From NCBI GenBank assembly GCA_035624455.1, contig DASPRM010000056.1:1-41293 (forward strand): a stretch of 41,293 nucleotides of DNA, written 5' to 3'. Origin of the DNA: Terriglobales bacterium. Lineage in GTDB: Bacteria > Acidobacteriota > Terriglobia > Terriglobales > Acidobacteriaceae. The notes beneath the pieces are model-generated. The model was not told the DNA's origin and did no database searches. It saw only the letters and a list, made by a program, of their open reading frames with translations. A program made the position numbers and the translations under genes. Of the stretch, positions 24,810 through 33,025 are shown in pieces (the first letter of the stretch is position 1; the number at the start of each line of letters is the position of its first letter).

Positions 24810-26285
24810 ATGAAGAGAGTGGCTATCGTCGGGGGCGGAATTTCAGGGCTGGCAGCCGCCACTGTGCTGGAGCAGGCGCGAAAGGCCGGGAGCCCCGTCG
24901 AGTACACGATCTTTGAATCCAGTAATCGGCTGGGCGGGGTGATGGTTACCGAGGTCGTCGAAGACTGCGTTCTCGAGGCCGGGCCCGATTCGTTTCTGAC
25001 TGAGAAGTCTTACGGCCTGGATTTCTGCCGGTCTCTGGGACTCGGCGATCAGCTTATCGGGTCGAACGATGCCGAGCGCAAAACCTACATCCTGGTTGAG
25101 GGACGACTGGTCGCGATCCCGGACGGTCTGATGTTCATGGTTCCGACACGGATCCTGCCCACGCTTACGACTCCTTTGTTTTCGCTTGGCACGAAGCTGC
25201 GCATGGGCATGGAACTGCTTCGCAAGCCGAACTCAACACCAGCTCAACAGGATGAGACGGTAGCCGAGCTGGTGGAACGGCATTTCGGAAAAGAGATGGT
25301 GGATAGGCTGGCTGATCCATTGCTGGCAGGCGTGTATGGCGGCGATGCCGCTTCTCTGAGTGCGGCTGCGGTGTTGCCTCGCTTCGTGGAGATGGAAAGG
25401 AAATATGGCAGCTTGAGCCGGGGAATGCTGGCCGCGCACCGAAGAATGGAAGAGATGGCGCACAAGAGTCCGTCTGCGCAGAATTCCAAGCCGCGTCCTC
25501 TGTTCAGCTCGCTAAAAAATGGAATGCAGCAGCTGGTGGATTCCGTCGAGGCAAGGCTTTCGCCGCAGGCATTGCGCACCCGTACGACGGTGAGCGAGAT
25601 CGGGCAAGTTGGCGGGGGCTGGTTGGTGTCCATCAACGGGACCCGTCATCCGTTTGATGCAATCGTGCTGGCGCTGCCGGCCACTGCGGCGGGCATTCTG
25701 CTTAGCTCAGCCAGCCCCGCAGTTTCTGCCGAACTAAAGCAGATCGCCTATAGCTCGTCGGTTACGGTGACGCTCGGTTACGAGCGGCCGGCACTGCAGC
25801 AGCTTCCTCCTGGGTTTGGTTTTCTGGTGCCGCGGACGGAAGGCAAGCGGATGCTAGCCTGCACATTTGTGCACAACAAGTTTCCGCATCGGGCGCCGCC
25901 TGAGCGTGGAATAATTCGCTGCTTTTTGGGAGGCCTGCACGACGAAGGCATACTGGGGCTGAGCGACGCAGAAATCCTGAATATTGCGCGTCTCGAGCTG
26001 AAACAAGTTCTGGGACTCGCGGCCGAGCCCAGGTTCAGCCGCATTTATCGTTGGCAGAAGTCGATGGCCCAGTACGGGCCTGGGCACCTCGATCGCATTG
26101 CGCGGATCCAAAGAGAAGTCGATCAGATTCATGGTCTGGCGGTTGCGGGGAATGCCTATCAGGGAATCGGGGTACCGGATTGCATCGCCTCAGGTCTGAA
26201 AGCCGCGTCTTCGATACTCATTCAGCTCGGGCTTTCTGCCGCGAGCGCAACGACCGAGCCGGTACCGACGACAGTTCGCCGCTGA
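24810..26285 (+). CDS. hemY: Protoporphyrinogen/coproporphyrinogen oxidase (HemY type)
   Basis: A 491-residue FAD enzyme that removes six electrons from a porphyrinogen using O2. The N-terminal VAIVGGGISGLAAA binds FAD, followed by FESSNRLGG. The central ADPLLAGVYGGDAASLS block and the C-terminal GNAYQGIGVPDCIASG block are hallmarks of HemY-type oxidases. Length is typical. Some authors name this gene hemG; in coproporphyrin-using bacteria it is cgoX. It starts at ATG 24810, 6 bases after the hemH stop, and relies on coupling because no strong ribosome site is present. A palindrome at 26291-26303 and a hairpin at 26314-26335 follow its stop. Confidence 0.96.
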   Translation: MKRVAIVGGGISGLAAATVLEQARKAGSPVEYTIFESSNRLGGVMVTEVVEDCVLEAGPDSFLTEKSYGLDFCRSLGLGDQLIGSNDAERKTYILVEGRLVAIPDGLMFMVPTRILPTLTTPLFSLGTKLRMGMELLRKPNSTPAQQDETVAELVERHFGKEMVDRLADPLLAGVYGGDAASLSAAAVLPRFVEMERKYGSLSRGMLAAHRRMEEMAHKSPSAQNSKPRPLFSSLKNGMQQLVDSVEARLSPQALRTRTTVSEIGQVGGGWLVSINGTRHPFDAIVLALPATAAGILLSSASPAVSAELKQIAYSSSVTVTLGYERPALQQLPPGFGFLVPRTEGKRMLACTFVHNKFPHRAPPERGIIRCFLGGLHDEGILGLSDAEILNIARLELKQVLGLAAEPRFSRIYRWQKSMAQYGPGHLDRIARIQREVDQIHGLAVAGNAYQGIGVPDCIASGLKAASSILIQLGLSAASATTEPVPTTVRR

Positions 26286-26290
26286 GTGCT

Positions 26291-26303
26291 GTTCAAATTG
26301 AAC
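26291..26303. promoter_or_regulatory. Perfect 13-bp palindrome, operator-like
   Basis: GTTCAAATTGAAC reads the same on both strands apart from its central base. It lies 6 bases after the hemY stop and 78 bases before the ABM-like gene. The form suits a dimeric repressor, but none can be named. Confidence 0.4.
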
Positions 26304-26313
26304 CTGCCAATCC

Positions 26314-26335
26314 GCAAGAAGTGCAAGCTTCTTGC
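26314..26335. terminator. Hairpin between hemY and the ABM-like gene
   Basis: GCAAGAAG (26314-26321) pairs perfectly with CTTCTTGC (26328-26335) around a 6-base loop. No T-run follows (CCCCCTGGG instead), so it may be a weak terminator, an mRNA-stability hairpin or an attenuator rather than a full stop for the hem operon. Confidence 0.45.
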
Positions 26336-26380
26336 CCCCTGGGTGCGTATAGGCAGGCTGTGGACAAAAGGAGCAGAGAG

Positions 26381-26692
26381 ATGATCGCGCGAGTGTGGCA
26401 TGGCTGGACCAAACCCGAAAACGCTAACGCTTATGAACACCTGCTGCGAAGCGAAATTCTTCCTGGAATCCACCGGGTGGCGGGATATCGCGGCGCCTAT
26501 CTGTTGCGCAGCGACGGCAAGGGTGGTGACGAGGTCGCTTTCATCACTATCACCCTGTTCGACTCGATGGATGCAGTGCGCGCCTTTGCCGGTGAAGACT
26601 ACGAAAAAGCTGTGATTCTTCCCGAAGCCCACAAGCTGCTGGCGCGTTTCGATGCCAAGTCCCAGCACTATCAGGCGGTGATTCAGCCCTGA
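26381..26692 (+). CDS. ABM-like (dimeric alpha/beta-barrel) small protein
   Basis: A 103-residue protein resembling the antibiotic-biosynthesis monooxygenase (ABM) group: MIARVWHGWTKPENANAY starts the first strand, and FITITLFDSMDAVRAFAG and a late HYQAVIQP strand complete a ferredoxin-like fold. Relatives in this broad fold include IsdG-type heme oxygenases and the two-domain HemQ/chlorite-dismutase family, but most ABM proteins have other or unknown roles. The place beside hemEHY makes a heme-related job attractive yet unproven. The ATG at 26381 follows AAAAGGAG by 8 bases. It lies 95 bases after hemY, with a palindrome and hairpin between, so it may be separately controlled. Confidence 0.75.
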   Translation: MIARVWHGWTKPENANAYEHLLRSEILPGIHRVAGYRGAYLLRSDGKGGDEVAFITITLFDSMDAVRAFAGEDYEKAVILPEAHKLLARFDAKSQHYQAVIQP

Positions 26693-26749
26693 CGGGCGTG
26701 TCCAACCGGTGATCTTCTCAAGCCTTCTTCTACCCAGTAAGCTTTGAAT

Positions 26750-27379
26750 ATGCATATCGAGCGCGTCTGTGTTTATTGCGCCTCCAGCCAGCAGGCGGAC
26801 CCGGTCTACCGGGCCACAGCATATAGGCTGGGCGAAGTTCTAGCGGCCAACGGAATCACCATCATCTACGGTGGAGGCGGCCTGGGCTCGATGGGCAGCC
26901 TGGCAGAGGGCGCCCTGGCAAATGGTGGTTGCGTGATTGGGGTGATTCCTCGCTTCATGAAGGAGTTGGAGTGGTCACACAATCAATTAAGTGAGCTGCA
27001 GCTGGTGGAAAATATGCGCGAGCGCAAGCACCTGATGCTCAAGGACAGTGATGCGGTTATCGCCCTGCCTGGAGGTTGTGGCACGCTGGAAGAATTGTTT
27101 GAGGCGATCACCCTGAAGCGCCTGGGTATTTACTTAAATCCCATAGTGCTGGTGAACGTAAAGAAATTCTTTGATCCCTGCCTGGAGTTGCTTGATCACT
27201 GCATCCGTGAGCGCTTCATGGATGTGCGGCATTCCGATATGTGGACGGTGGTAGATGAACCGGAGCAAGTGATCGACGCCATTCGTTCTGCGCCCCGCTG
27301 GAACGCTGATGCGCAGCAGTTTGCCGTCCTGGTGGGCAAGGCGGTTCCTGAATCAGCGAGTCCTAGAACTTCGGAGTGA
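26750..27379 (+). CDS. LOG-family nucleotide phosphoribohydrolase
   Basis: A 209-residue protein of the LOG/YgdH group (once annotated as lysine decarboxylase). Known members cleave ribose-5-phosphate from nucleotide monophosphates, including cytokinin precursors and common purine nucleotides. Visible hallmarks are VCVYCASSQ at the start, the IYGGGGLGSMG loop, the Arg-rich MRERKHLM, and the catalytic PGGCGTLEELFEAIT, in which Glu is essential. All are intact. The ATG at 26750 is favoured; an in-frame TTG at 26744 is less likely. It is 57 bases after the ABM-like gene and could share its transcript. Confidence 0.92.
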   Translation: MHIERVCVYCASSQQADPVYRATAYRLGEVLAANGITIIYGGGGLGSMGSLAEGALANGGCVIGVIPRFMKELEWSHNQLSELQLVENMRERKHLMLKDSDAVIALPGGCGTLEELFEAITLKRLGIYLNPIVLVNVKKFFDPCLELLDHCIRERFMDVRHSDMWTVVDEPEQVIDAIRSAPRWNADAQQFAVLVGKAVPESASPRTSE

Positions 27380-27596
27380 CAACAAATCCCATCTTATCGG
27401 GTTAGCATATAAAAAGAGGCCAGGCCACTGATTAAGCGGAGCAGGGAGCGGAGCTCCGAAATCAGAAAACGGAGCATTCAAGAGCAGTGCCGGCGCCGGA
27501 GGGCGGGATAAGTTCGTTTCGAATAACCAAACGGTTCGTAAAATGCCTGCTAATTGGCGGCCTGGATATTCGTCTTGATGAAGTGAGCAGTTGGGG

Positions 27597-28394
27597 ATGA
27601 AGAAGAAACTGGCAGTCATAATTTCCGTAGTCGTAGCACTGGTGCTATTACAAGCGGCCGTGCACCGGCAGTTGCGCGCGCAGTCGCAAGCCGCCCAGCC
27701 TGTACATGACATGTCTCACATGACGCAACCGGATGGGCAGGACGCCGGCATGGATCACGCGGTGCACGCCATGTCCCATAAGCATATGGATATGGGTCCG
27801 CACATGAAAATGACGGATCTGCGGCCACTCCAGCCAGGTGACAAAGAGAAAGCCGACGCCATCGTCGCCGAGACGCGAACGACTCTGGACAAATATCGCG
27901 ACTACAAGGTCGCGCTGGCAGATGGCTACCGTATCTTTTTGCCAAATCTTCCGCAGAAGATGTATCACTTCACAAATTACTGGTACGGATTTGAAGCGGC
28001 CTTTCGTTTGAATCCAGAGCACCCAACATCCTTGCTCTACGAAAAGACTGTCGACGGCGGCTGGAAGTTGATTGGCGCCATGTACACAGCACCGGCGCAG
28101 GCGACGGAAGAGGAGTTGAACGAGCGCATTCCGCTAAGCATCGCGCAATGGCACGAGCACACCAATTTTTGCGCTGCCCCCAAGGGGCTGGAATCGGAAT
28201 ACTTCGGCTCCAAAGCGCGCTTTGGCCTGGCCGGTTCGATTGTCAGCGAAGGTGAATGCCAGAAGGCAGGCGGGAGCTTCAAGCCCGTGATCTTCGGATG
28301 GATGGTGCACGTGTATCCCTTCGAGAAATCGTCCGCCGAGGTCTGGTCGGTGGAGCGGCAGATGGACCACAGTCACGGCGGACACATGGATTAA
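27597..28394 (+). CDS. Exported Met/His-rich protein, possibly metal-binding
   Basis: A 265-residue protein with a hydrophobic signal or anchor (about 4-22). A segment rich in Met and His follows (about 36-76: HDMSHMTQ, HAVHAMSHKHMDMGPHMKM), a composition typical of copper- or silver-handling proteins. The main domain (about 85-250) has GYRIFLPNLPQKMYHFTNYW and SIAQWHEHTNFCAAP, with conserved-looking His, Cys and Trp, and the C-terminus ends DHSHGGHMD. I do not know the family's function; a periplasmic metal-binding role is inferred from composition only. ATG 27597 is preferred to the in-frame TTG at 27591. The 217 bases upstream hold no gene. Confidence 0.75.
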   Translation: MKKKLAVIISVVVALVLLQAAVHRQLRAQSQAAQPVHDMSHMTQPDGQDAGMDHAVHAMSHKHMDMGPHMKMTDLRPLQPGDKEKADAIVAETRTTLDKYRDYKVALADGYRIFLPNLPQKMYHFTNYWYGFEAAFRLNPEHPTSLLYEKTVDGGWKLIGAMYTAPAQATEEELNERIPLSIAQWHEHTNFCAAPKGLESEYFGSKARFGLAGSIVSEGECQKAGGSFKPVIFGWMVHVYPFEKSSAEVWSVERQMDHSHGGHMD

Positions 28395-28443
28395 GCCGGC
28401 AATCCATATCAGCATTCAGCTTCATGCCAGCGAACTGCCGGAA

Positions 28444-29478
28444 CTAAGCTGGCGCCACAGTGGACAAGGCTGGCTCCGATGCCGTCTCCGAGGCAGGATG
28501 CAGGCTGATACGCGACGATAACCGCTGCGAGGGCTCTTCGACCAGGCAGTACATCAGATAGGCGGCAGCCAGAGAAGCGCCCACGGCAGCAATATCAATC
28601 ATCAGAAGGTAAGAACCGGAGTACGGCAGCCGTGAGGCCAGGCCGATGAAGGTCAGCCCTACAGGCAAATGCAACAGGTAGAGCGAATAGCTCACATCAC
28701 CCAACTTGTTGAACCAGCGGTTCTGGAATGAGCAACTGGCGATTACCATTCCGGTTGCTGCCGATACACAGGCGACGGGCAATCCGATGGGCGAGCGCAT
28801 CATCGCGAGCACTGCCGCAATTGAGAGCAGCGTGCGTATTCCGCCACTTAAACCTACCCGGTATTGAAATACGAAAACACCCAGCAGGAAGATTGGCACG
28901 CTGTGAAAAACGAGCCGCTCATGGCGCATGCCAAGATAGAAGCTGCCCATTAAGAGGGACGCCGTGGCCACCTGAACCCAGGCCCTGCGGTTCGAGAGTA
29001 AGGGGAAAACTAAGCCAATCAGCAGGTACCACTGGAGCTCGACGGCGAGCGTCCAATACACGACGTTGAACCACGGCTTGCCGGCGACGTCGTTCAGGTA
29101 GAAGAAGTGCAGAAGCAGCTGGCTGAATCCCACTTCCGGCCGGTATCCATCCGCCGTAGGCACCCAGAGCGCGGCGTAGATCATGACCAGCGTAATCACG
29201 ATCGAAGCTACGTACGGCGGATGCAGGCGTGCCAGCCGCTTTGCCGCAAAACGAAAGTAGTTCTGCAGCCGATATCCTGCGCGATACATGCTGTAAGGAA
29301 TGATGAATCCGGAGATGACGAAGAAGACGTGAACTCCGAGCCATCCATACGCGCCGCTGCGATGCAATAGCGGGTGCTGTCCATAGGTGAAGTGGAACCA
29401 GCAGACAGCGAGCGCAGCCAGTCCGCGAAGCGCTCCTACGATTTCAATGCGTGTCTGGCTCGATGGAGGAAGCACCAT
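28444..29478 (-). CDS. Acyltransferase 3 family membrane protein
   Basis: A 344-residue inner-membrane O-acyltransferase of the OafA/acyltransferase-3 group, with about ten membrane helices. The start EIVGALRGLAALAVCWFHF holds the conserved Arg-Gly and the catalytic-site His, and GVHVFFVISGFII is the classic second motif. Such enzymes acetylate or acylate sugars of lipopolysaccharide, exopolysaccharide or peptidoglycan; the target here is unknown. No SGNH extension is present. ATG 29478 is used. The gene converges with the Met/His-rich gene and follows the nitronate monooxygenase gene on the same strand by 55 bases. Confidence 0.9.
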   Translation of the reverse strand: MVLPPSSQTRIEIVGALRGLAALAVCWFHFTYGQHPLLHRSGAYGWLGVHVFFVISGFIIPYSMYRAGYRLQNYFRFAAKRLARLHPPYVASIVITLVMIYAALWVPTADGYRPEVGFSQLLLHFFYLNDVAGKPWFNVVYWTLAVELQWYLLIGLVFPLLSNRRAWVQVATASLLMGSFYLGMRHERLVFHSVPIFLLGVFVFQYRVGLSGGIRTLLSIAAVLAMMRSPIGLPVACVSAATGMVIASCSFQNRWFNKLGDVSYSLYLLHLPVGLTFIGLASRLPYSGSYLLMIDIAAVGASLAAAYLMYCLVEEPSQRLSSRISLHPASETASEPALSTVAPA

Positions 29479-29533
29479 TCATCATACTATTTGGGTCATT
29501 CGACGGGTGATCTTATGATGTGCGACGGTGCTG

Positions 29534-30625
29534 TCAGGTTGTGCTGTGGAGTTCCCTTCCGCGAGTCGTGCTGTTCATTTCCTCCACCAGGGATCGCACC
29601 AGCTGGGCAGCAGGCATGGCGCGCGCACGGGCAACGCCTTGTCCTGCATAGAGAGAAAGAAATCCTGGCTCGCCCCGCTGGGCTGCCGCGGTGCGCATAG
29701 GGCGCGTGAGGGCATTCTGTACCGGATACGGGAGGATCAGATCTTCTTTCCCACGCAACTGCTCAATAAACGTATTCACGAGTCCACGTGCGGGACGGCC
29801 GGAAAAGGCGCGTGTGATCACGGTTGTATCGCGTGACGCCGCCAGGATCGCCTGTTTGTATGCCTGGGAGGCGCCGCTTTCCGGGCAGGCTAAGAAGGCT
29901 GTGCCCAGCATTGCTGCCGTGGCGCCTCTTGCCAAGACTTCGGCGATGTCGCGGCCGTCCATCAAACCCCCGGCGGCGATTACCGGCAACGACACCGCGC
30001 GGACTAAACCACTTACCAGATCGCGTATGGGAACCATGGCTGCATCAAAGGGCGCGGCGAAAGTACCGCGATGCGCTCCCGCTTCGCTGCCTTGCGCGAT
30101 GACCGCATCGACACCGGCGCGCTCCAGCATGCGGCCTTCCTCTACGGTGGTTGCCGTGCCCAGAACCAGAATGCCAAGCCTGTGAAGGCGCTCCATATCC
30201 TCAACCGACGGAATGCCAAAGGTGAAGCTGAAAACCGCCGGCCGCGCGTCGAGCACTGCTTCCAGTTGCTGTGGGAACGGATCCGGAGGTATTGGGGGCA
30301 GAGTGGCAGGCGTTATGCCCAGTTGCTCATGGACGGGTTTGAGCAAAGTCAAAATCGGTTCTGCATCCAAGGGACCAGCGTGATCCCAGCCGCCGGCAAA
30401 CAGATTCACGTTGAATGGCTTGTGGGTGAGCTGCCGAATTCCAGATATCGCTTCCTTGATTTGCGCTGGTGTCATGTAAGCAGCGCCAAGCGAGCCGAGA
30501 CCTCCGGCATTGGAAACCGCGGCAACCAGTTCCGGCGTGCTCGGTCCGCCGCCCAAGGGAGCCAGAATGATTGGATGCTCGATGCCGAACTGTTTTAAGA
30601 ATTCACTCTTTCTGGATATCATCAC
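29534..30625 (-). CDS. Nitronate monooxygenase-like flavoprotein
   Basis: A 363-residue TIM-barrel FMN protein of the nitronate monooxygenase (formerly 2-nitropropane dioxygenase) family. The N-terminus IEHPIILAPLGGG, the SNAGGLGSLGAAY turn, AVIAQGSEAGAHRG and PVIAAGGLMDGRDI are the usual FMN and active-site stretches. The family oxidises alkyl nitronates such as propionate-3-nitronate, but many members have other or unknown substrates. The start is GTG 30625, with AGGAG 7 bases upstream, or ATG 30622. Only 37 bases separate it from the start of the divergent M28 peptidase. Confidence 0.9.
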   Translation of the reverse strand: MMISRKSEFLKQFGIEHPIILAPLGGGPSTPELVAAVSNAGGLGSLGAAYMTPAQIKEAISGIRQLTHKPFNVNLFAGGWDHAGPLDAEPILTLLKPVHEQLGITPATLPPIPPDPFPQQLEAVLDARPAVFSFTFGIPSVEDMERLHRLGILVLGTATTVEEGRMLERAGVDAVIAQGSEAGAHRGTFAAPFDAAMVPIRDLVSGLVRAVSLPVIAAGGLMDGRDIAEVLARGATAAMLGTAFLACPESGASQAYKQAILAASRDTTVITRAFSGRPARGLVNTFIEQLRGKEDLILPYPVQNALTRPMRTAAAQRGEPGFLSLYAGQGVARARAMPAAQLVRSLVEEMNSTTRGRELHSTT

Positions 30626-30662
30626 CTGAGTGCTCCTATCTATAAACAGAGGACCGGATCCC

Positions 30663-32150
30663 TTGAAAAGGCTCTATTTTCGTAGCGTGGTTGTTGCCGC
30701 CGCCCTGCTGCTTTGTCTGATCGCTTCGGCGGCAGACAGAACCGAAGAACAAAAGACTTCTTACCGCAAGGCCATGGAAGTGGCGGATCAAAAGATTGCC
30801 GACGAGGTAAAGGCACACTCCGAACTGATGAAGAATCTGGAATACCTGACCACGCAGATCGGACCGCGGTTGACGGGCTCGCCGCAGATGCAGAAAGCCA
30901 GCGACTGGACCCTGCAGCGCTTCAAGGAGTACGGCATTGCCGCACATCTGGAGACGACGGAGATTCCCCAGGGTTGGACGCGCGGGAAGGATCAGGCGGA
31001 GATCGTCGCCCCGGTTTCGCGGCAGATCGAAATTCGCGCTATGGGATGGAGCAAATCGACCAACGGCGCGGTGACGGGTCCGGTGCTGTTGGTGAAGGCC
31101 AAGAAGATGTCCGACCTGGGAGCTTACAAGAGGAAAATAAAGGGAGCAATTGTATTGCGGGAACCAGTGGAATTGCCCTCGGCGAACGAGGTGCCAGAGA
31201 ACGCTTATGATGCGGTGATTGCGCCTGCGCGCGGCGTGCAGGAAGGTCCTGAAGCGGGTTGGTCGGAGCGCAGGAAGCTGCTTAATGCCATCGCGGCCGA
31301 AGGCCCGGCGGTGATTTTGCTGGACAGCGGAAAGACGGACAGCCTGTTCAGCATGTCATCGCTCAGCCGCTACCGTCCCTCGGATGCGCCTTTGGGATTC
31401 CTCACTCATGAGGATTACAGCCTTATCTATCGCCTGTCGCAGGCGGGGCCAGTCACGATGAAAGTAAACCTGAGCGGGACGTTCAGCGCCGGGCCGGTGC
31501 CGGCATCCATAACGATCGCCGAGATTCAGGGCAGCCAGTTTCCTAACGAACGCGTGATCATCGGGGGTCACCTGGATTCCTGGGACCTGGGCCAGGGTGC
31601 GCTCGACAATGGCACCGGGGCAATGGCCGTGATCGAGGCGGCACGCACATTGAAGGCTCTCGGCTGGCAACCCCGACGCACGCTTACTTTCATTCTCTTC
31701 ACGGGAGAGGAGCAGGGGAGCATCGGCGCGGACTTGTATCTCGACAAACACACGGCTGAAATCCCGCAAATGGACGGGGTGCTGATTCTCGATACGGGCA
31801 CCGGCAAGGTCTTTAGCATTGCCCTGGAGAATCTCTACCAGACCGCGCCGCTTATGGCTGAAATCTACACTCCCCTCAAAGAAATATTCGACCTGGAGCC
31901 GCTCAGCACGAGATATTTCGGCGCTTCAGATCACGTGCCCTTCCTGAATAAGGGTGTGCCGGCATACTTCTGCGTTCAGAGGGTGGCGAAATACGGGGAG
32001 GCGCATCACAGCCAGACCGACACGTTTGACAAAGTGATCCCCGACGAAATTAACGAGGGTGCGGCGCTCTTAGCCGCCTGGATGTGGAACGTCTCGGAGA
32101 TGCCGGAGGCGCTGCCTCATCATGCTACTAACACGGAATTTGAGGACTAG
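30663..32150 (+). CDS. Exported M28-family zinc peptidase
   Basis: A 495-residue exported metallopeptidase. A signal peptide ends near residue 24 (LIASAA). A protease-associated insert (about 110-260) precedes the catalytic core. Zinc-binding and catalytic stretches are GGHLDSWDLGQGALDNGTG, FTGEEQGSIGADLYL, FGASDHVPFL and EAHHSQTDTFD, so both zinc sites look complete. Family members are aminopeptidases or carboxypeptidases acting outside the cytoplasm. The TTG at 30663 is preferred since AGAGGA lies 9-10 bases before it and it gives a proper signal peptide; GTG 30630 would add 11 residues. A TATAAA at 30641-30646 may be its -10 box. It is divergent from the nitronate monooxygenase-like gene. 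Confidence 0.92.
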   Translation: MKRLYFRSVVVAAALLLCLIASAADRTEEQKTSYRKAMEVADQKIADEVKAHSELMKNLEYLTTQIGPRLTGSPQMQKASDWTLQRFKEYGIAAHLETTEIPQGWTRGKDQAEIVAPVSRQIEIRAMGWSKSTNGAVTGPVLLVKAKKMSDLGAYKRKIKGAIVLREPVELPSANEVPENAYDAVIAPARGVQEGPEAGWSERRKLLNAIAAEGPAVILLDSGKTDSLFSMSSLSRYRPSDAPLGFLTHEDYSLIYRLSQAGPVTMKVNLSGTFSAGPVPASITIAEIQGSQFPNERVIIGGHLDSWDLGQGALDNGTGAMAVIEAARTLKALGWQPRRTLTFILFTGEEQGSIGADLYLDKHTAEIPQMDGVLILDTGTGKVFSIALENLYQTAPLMAEIYTPLKEIFDLEPLSTRYFGASDHVPFLNKGVPAYFCVQRVAKYGEAHHSQTDTFDKVIPDEINEGAALLAAWMWNVSEMPEALPHHATNTEFED

Positions 32151-32232
32151 GCGAGGCAGCAGGCGGCAAATTAGCAAGGAGCAGTGGGAAGCTATCTCAT
32201 ATGAACCGCATGAGGAAACCGTGTGTTCCCCC

Positions 32233-32252
32233 AGGGGCTAAGGCCCGCATTT
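32233..32252 (+). terminator. Short hairpin with T-run after the M28 gene
   Basis: GGGC (32233-32236) pairs with GCCC (32241-32244) around TAAG, and GCATTTTT follows. The stem is short, so this is a modest terminator candidate. It forms the left half of a longer intergenic palindromic tract that continues to 32283. Confidence 0.4.
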
Positions 32253-32265
32253 TTCCTGGCCTAGT

Positions 32266-32283
32266 CGGCACGGCTGAAGCCGT
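32266..32283. repeat. REP-like palindrome GCACGGC-TGAA-GCCGTGC
   Basis: A perfect 7-bp stem with a TGAA loop, in the gap between convergent M28 and TetR genes, 7 bases beyond the TetR stop. The sequence matches a dispersed palindrome I recall from acidobacterial genomes; this is unverified. It may also end the TetR transcript. Confidence 0.6.
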
Positions 32284-32289
32284 GCTAGT

Positions 32290-32994
32290 TCAACTTGCTC
32301 GCGCAAGCGAAACTCCCGATCCTGTCAGCCCCGGAAGGAATTGACCTGCCGGATCCGTAGCCGCCGATCTCAGGCGCTCGATGACACCGCGCCGCGCGCG
32401 CTCGAACGCATCTTCTTGTCCGAGCAACTGGAAGACCGAGTTGGCTTCATGCACCAGTGCAACCAGCTCGAACGCGATTTGTGCAGGGTCGAGTTCCAGG
32501 CTGATCTGACCCAGGCTCTGAGCGCGCTGCACCTCACCGCGAATCGCTACGTACCACGCTCTCATCAGGCTGACAATCTTCTCGCGCACCGGCCCGGAAC
32601 GGCTGTCGAATTCGGCTGCTACTGCAGCAAAAAAGCATCCACCCCGAAAGGTCCGACGTTGGATGCAGGCGATCCATGCCTCCAGCATGGCGCAAAGACG
32701 TGGGATGCCGGGCTGTGATTCGGCGGCTGGGTTGACTACCTCCTGCATAAAAGTTTCACGGGCCGCCTCAACTACTGCCAGCTGCAATTCTTCCTTGCAG
32801 CCGAAGTGCGAGAACAGCCCGCTTTTGCTCATGCTGAGTTCAGAAGCGAGGCGTCCAATGGAAAGGCCGTCCAAACCCTCGGCGGAGGCGATATCAGCGG
32901 CGGAACGCAGGATACTTTGACGTGTCTGCTCGCCTCTGGGAGTGGTGTACTGGCGTGCCGGACGTGCGGGGCTAAACGAACGATCGTGCTTCAT
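32290..32994 (-). CDS. TetR-family transcriptional regulator
   Basis: A 234-residue repressor-type protein. The N-terminal helix-turn-helix (about residues 22-70) includes SILRSAADIASAEGLDGLS and LSMSKSGLFSHFGCKEEL, both typical of TetR proteins. The C-terminal domain (about 90-210) would bind an unknown small ligand and dimerise; GGCFFAAVAAEFDSR is its most distinct piece. The ATG at 32994 lacks a clear ribosome site. An inverted repeat 5 bases upstream (32999-33025) could be its own operator. Its targets are not evident: the neighbours are a small exported protein gene (divergent) and the M28 gene (convergent). Confidence 0.9.
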   Translation of the reverse strand: MKHDRSFSPARPARQYTTPRGEQTRQSILRSAADIASAEGLDGLSIGRLASELSMSKSGLFSHFGCKEELQLAVVEAARETFMQEVVNPAAESQPGIPRLCAMLEAWIACIQRRTFRGGCFFAAVAAEFDSRSGPVREKIVSLMRAWYVAIRGEVQRAQSLGQISLELDPAQIAFELVALVHEANSVFQLLGQEDAFERARRGVIERLRSAATDPAGQFLPGLTGSGVSLARAS

Positions 32995-32998
32995 GGGC

Positions 32999-33025
32999 CG
33001 ATTGTTCGCCCGAAACCTGCAATCG
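32999..33025. promoter_or_regulatory. Candidate operator of the TetR gene
   Basis: CGATTG (32999-33004) and CAATCG (33020-33025) are inverted, with a second TTCG/CGAA palindrome between them (33005-33014) and TCTAGA just beyond. The position right before the TetR start suits autoregulation. The arms are short, so this is tentative. Confidence 0.3.
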
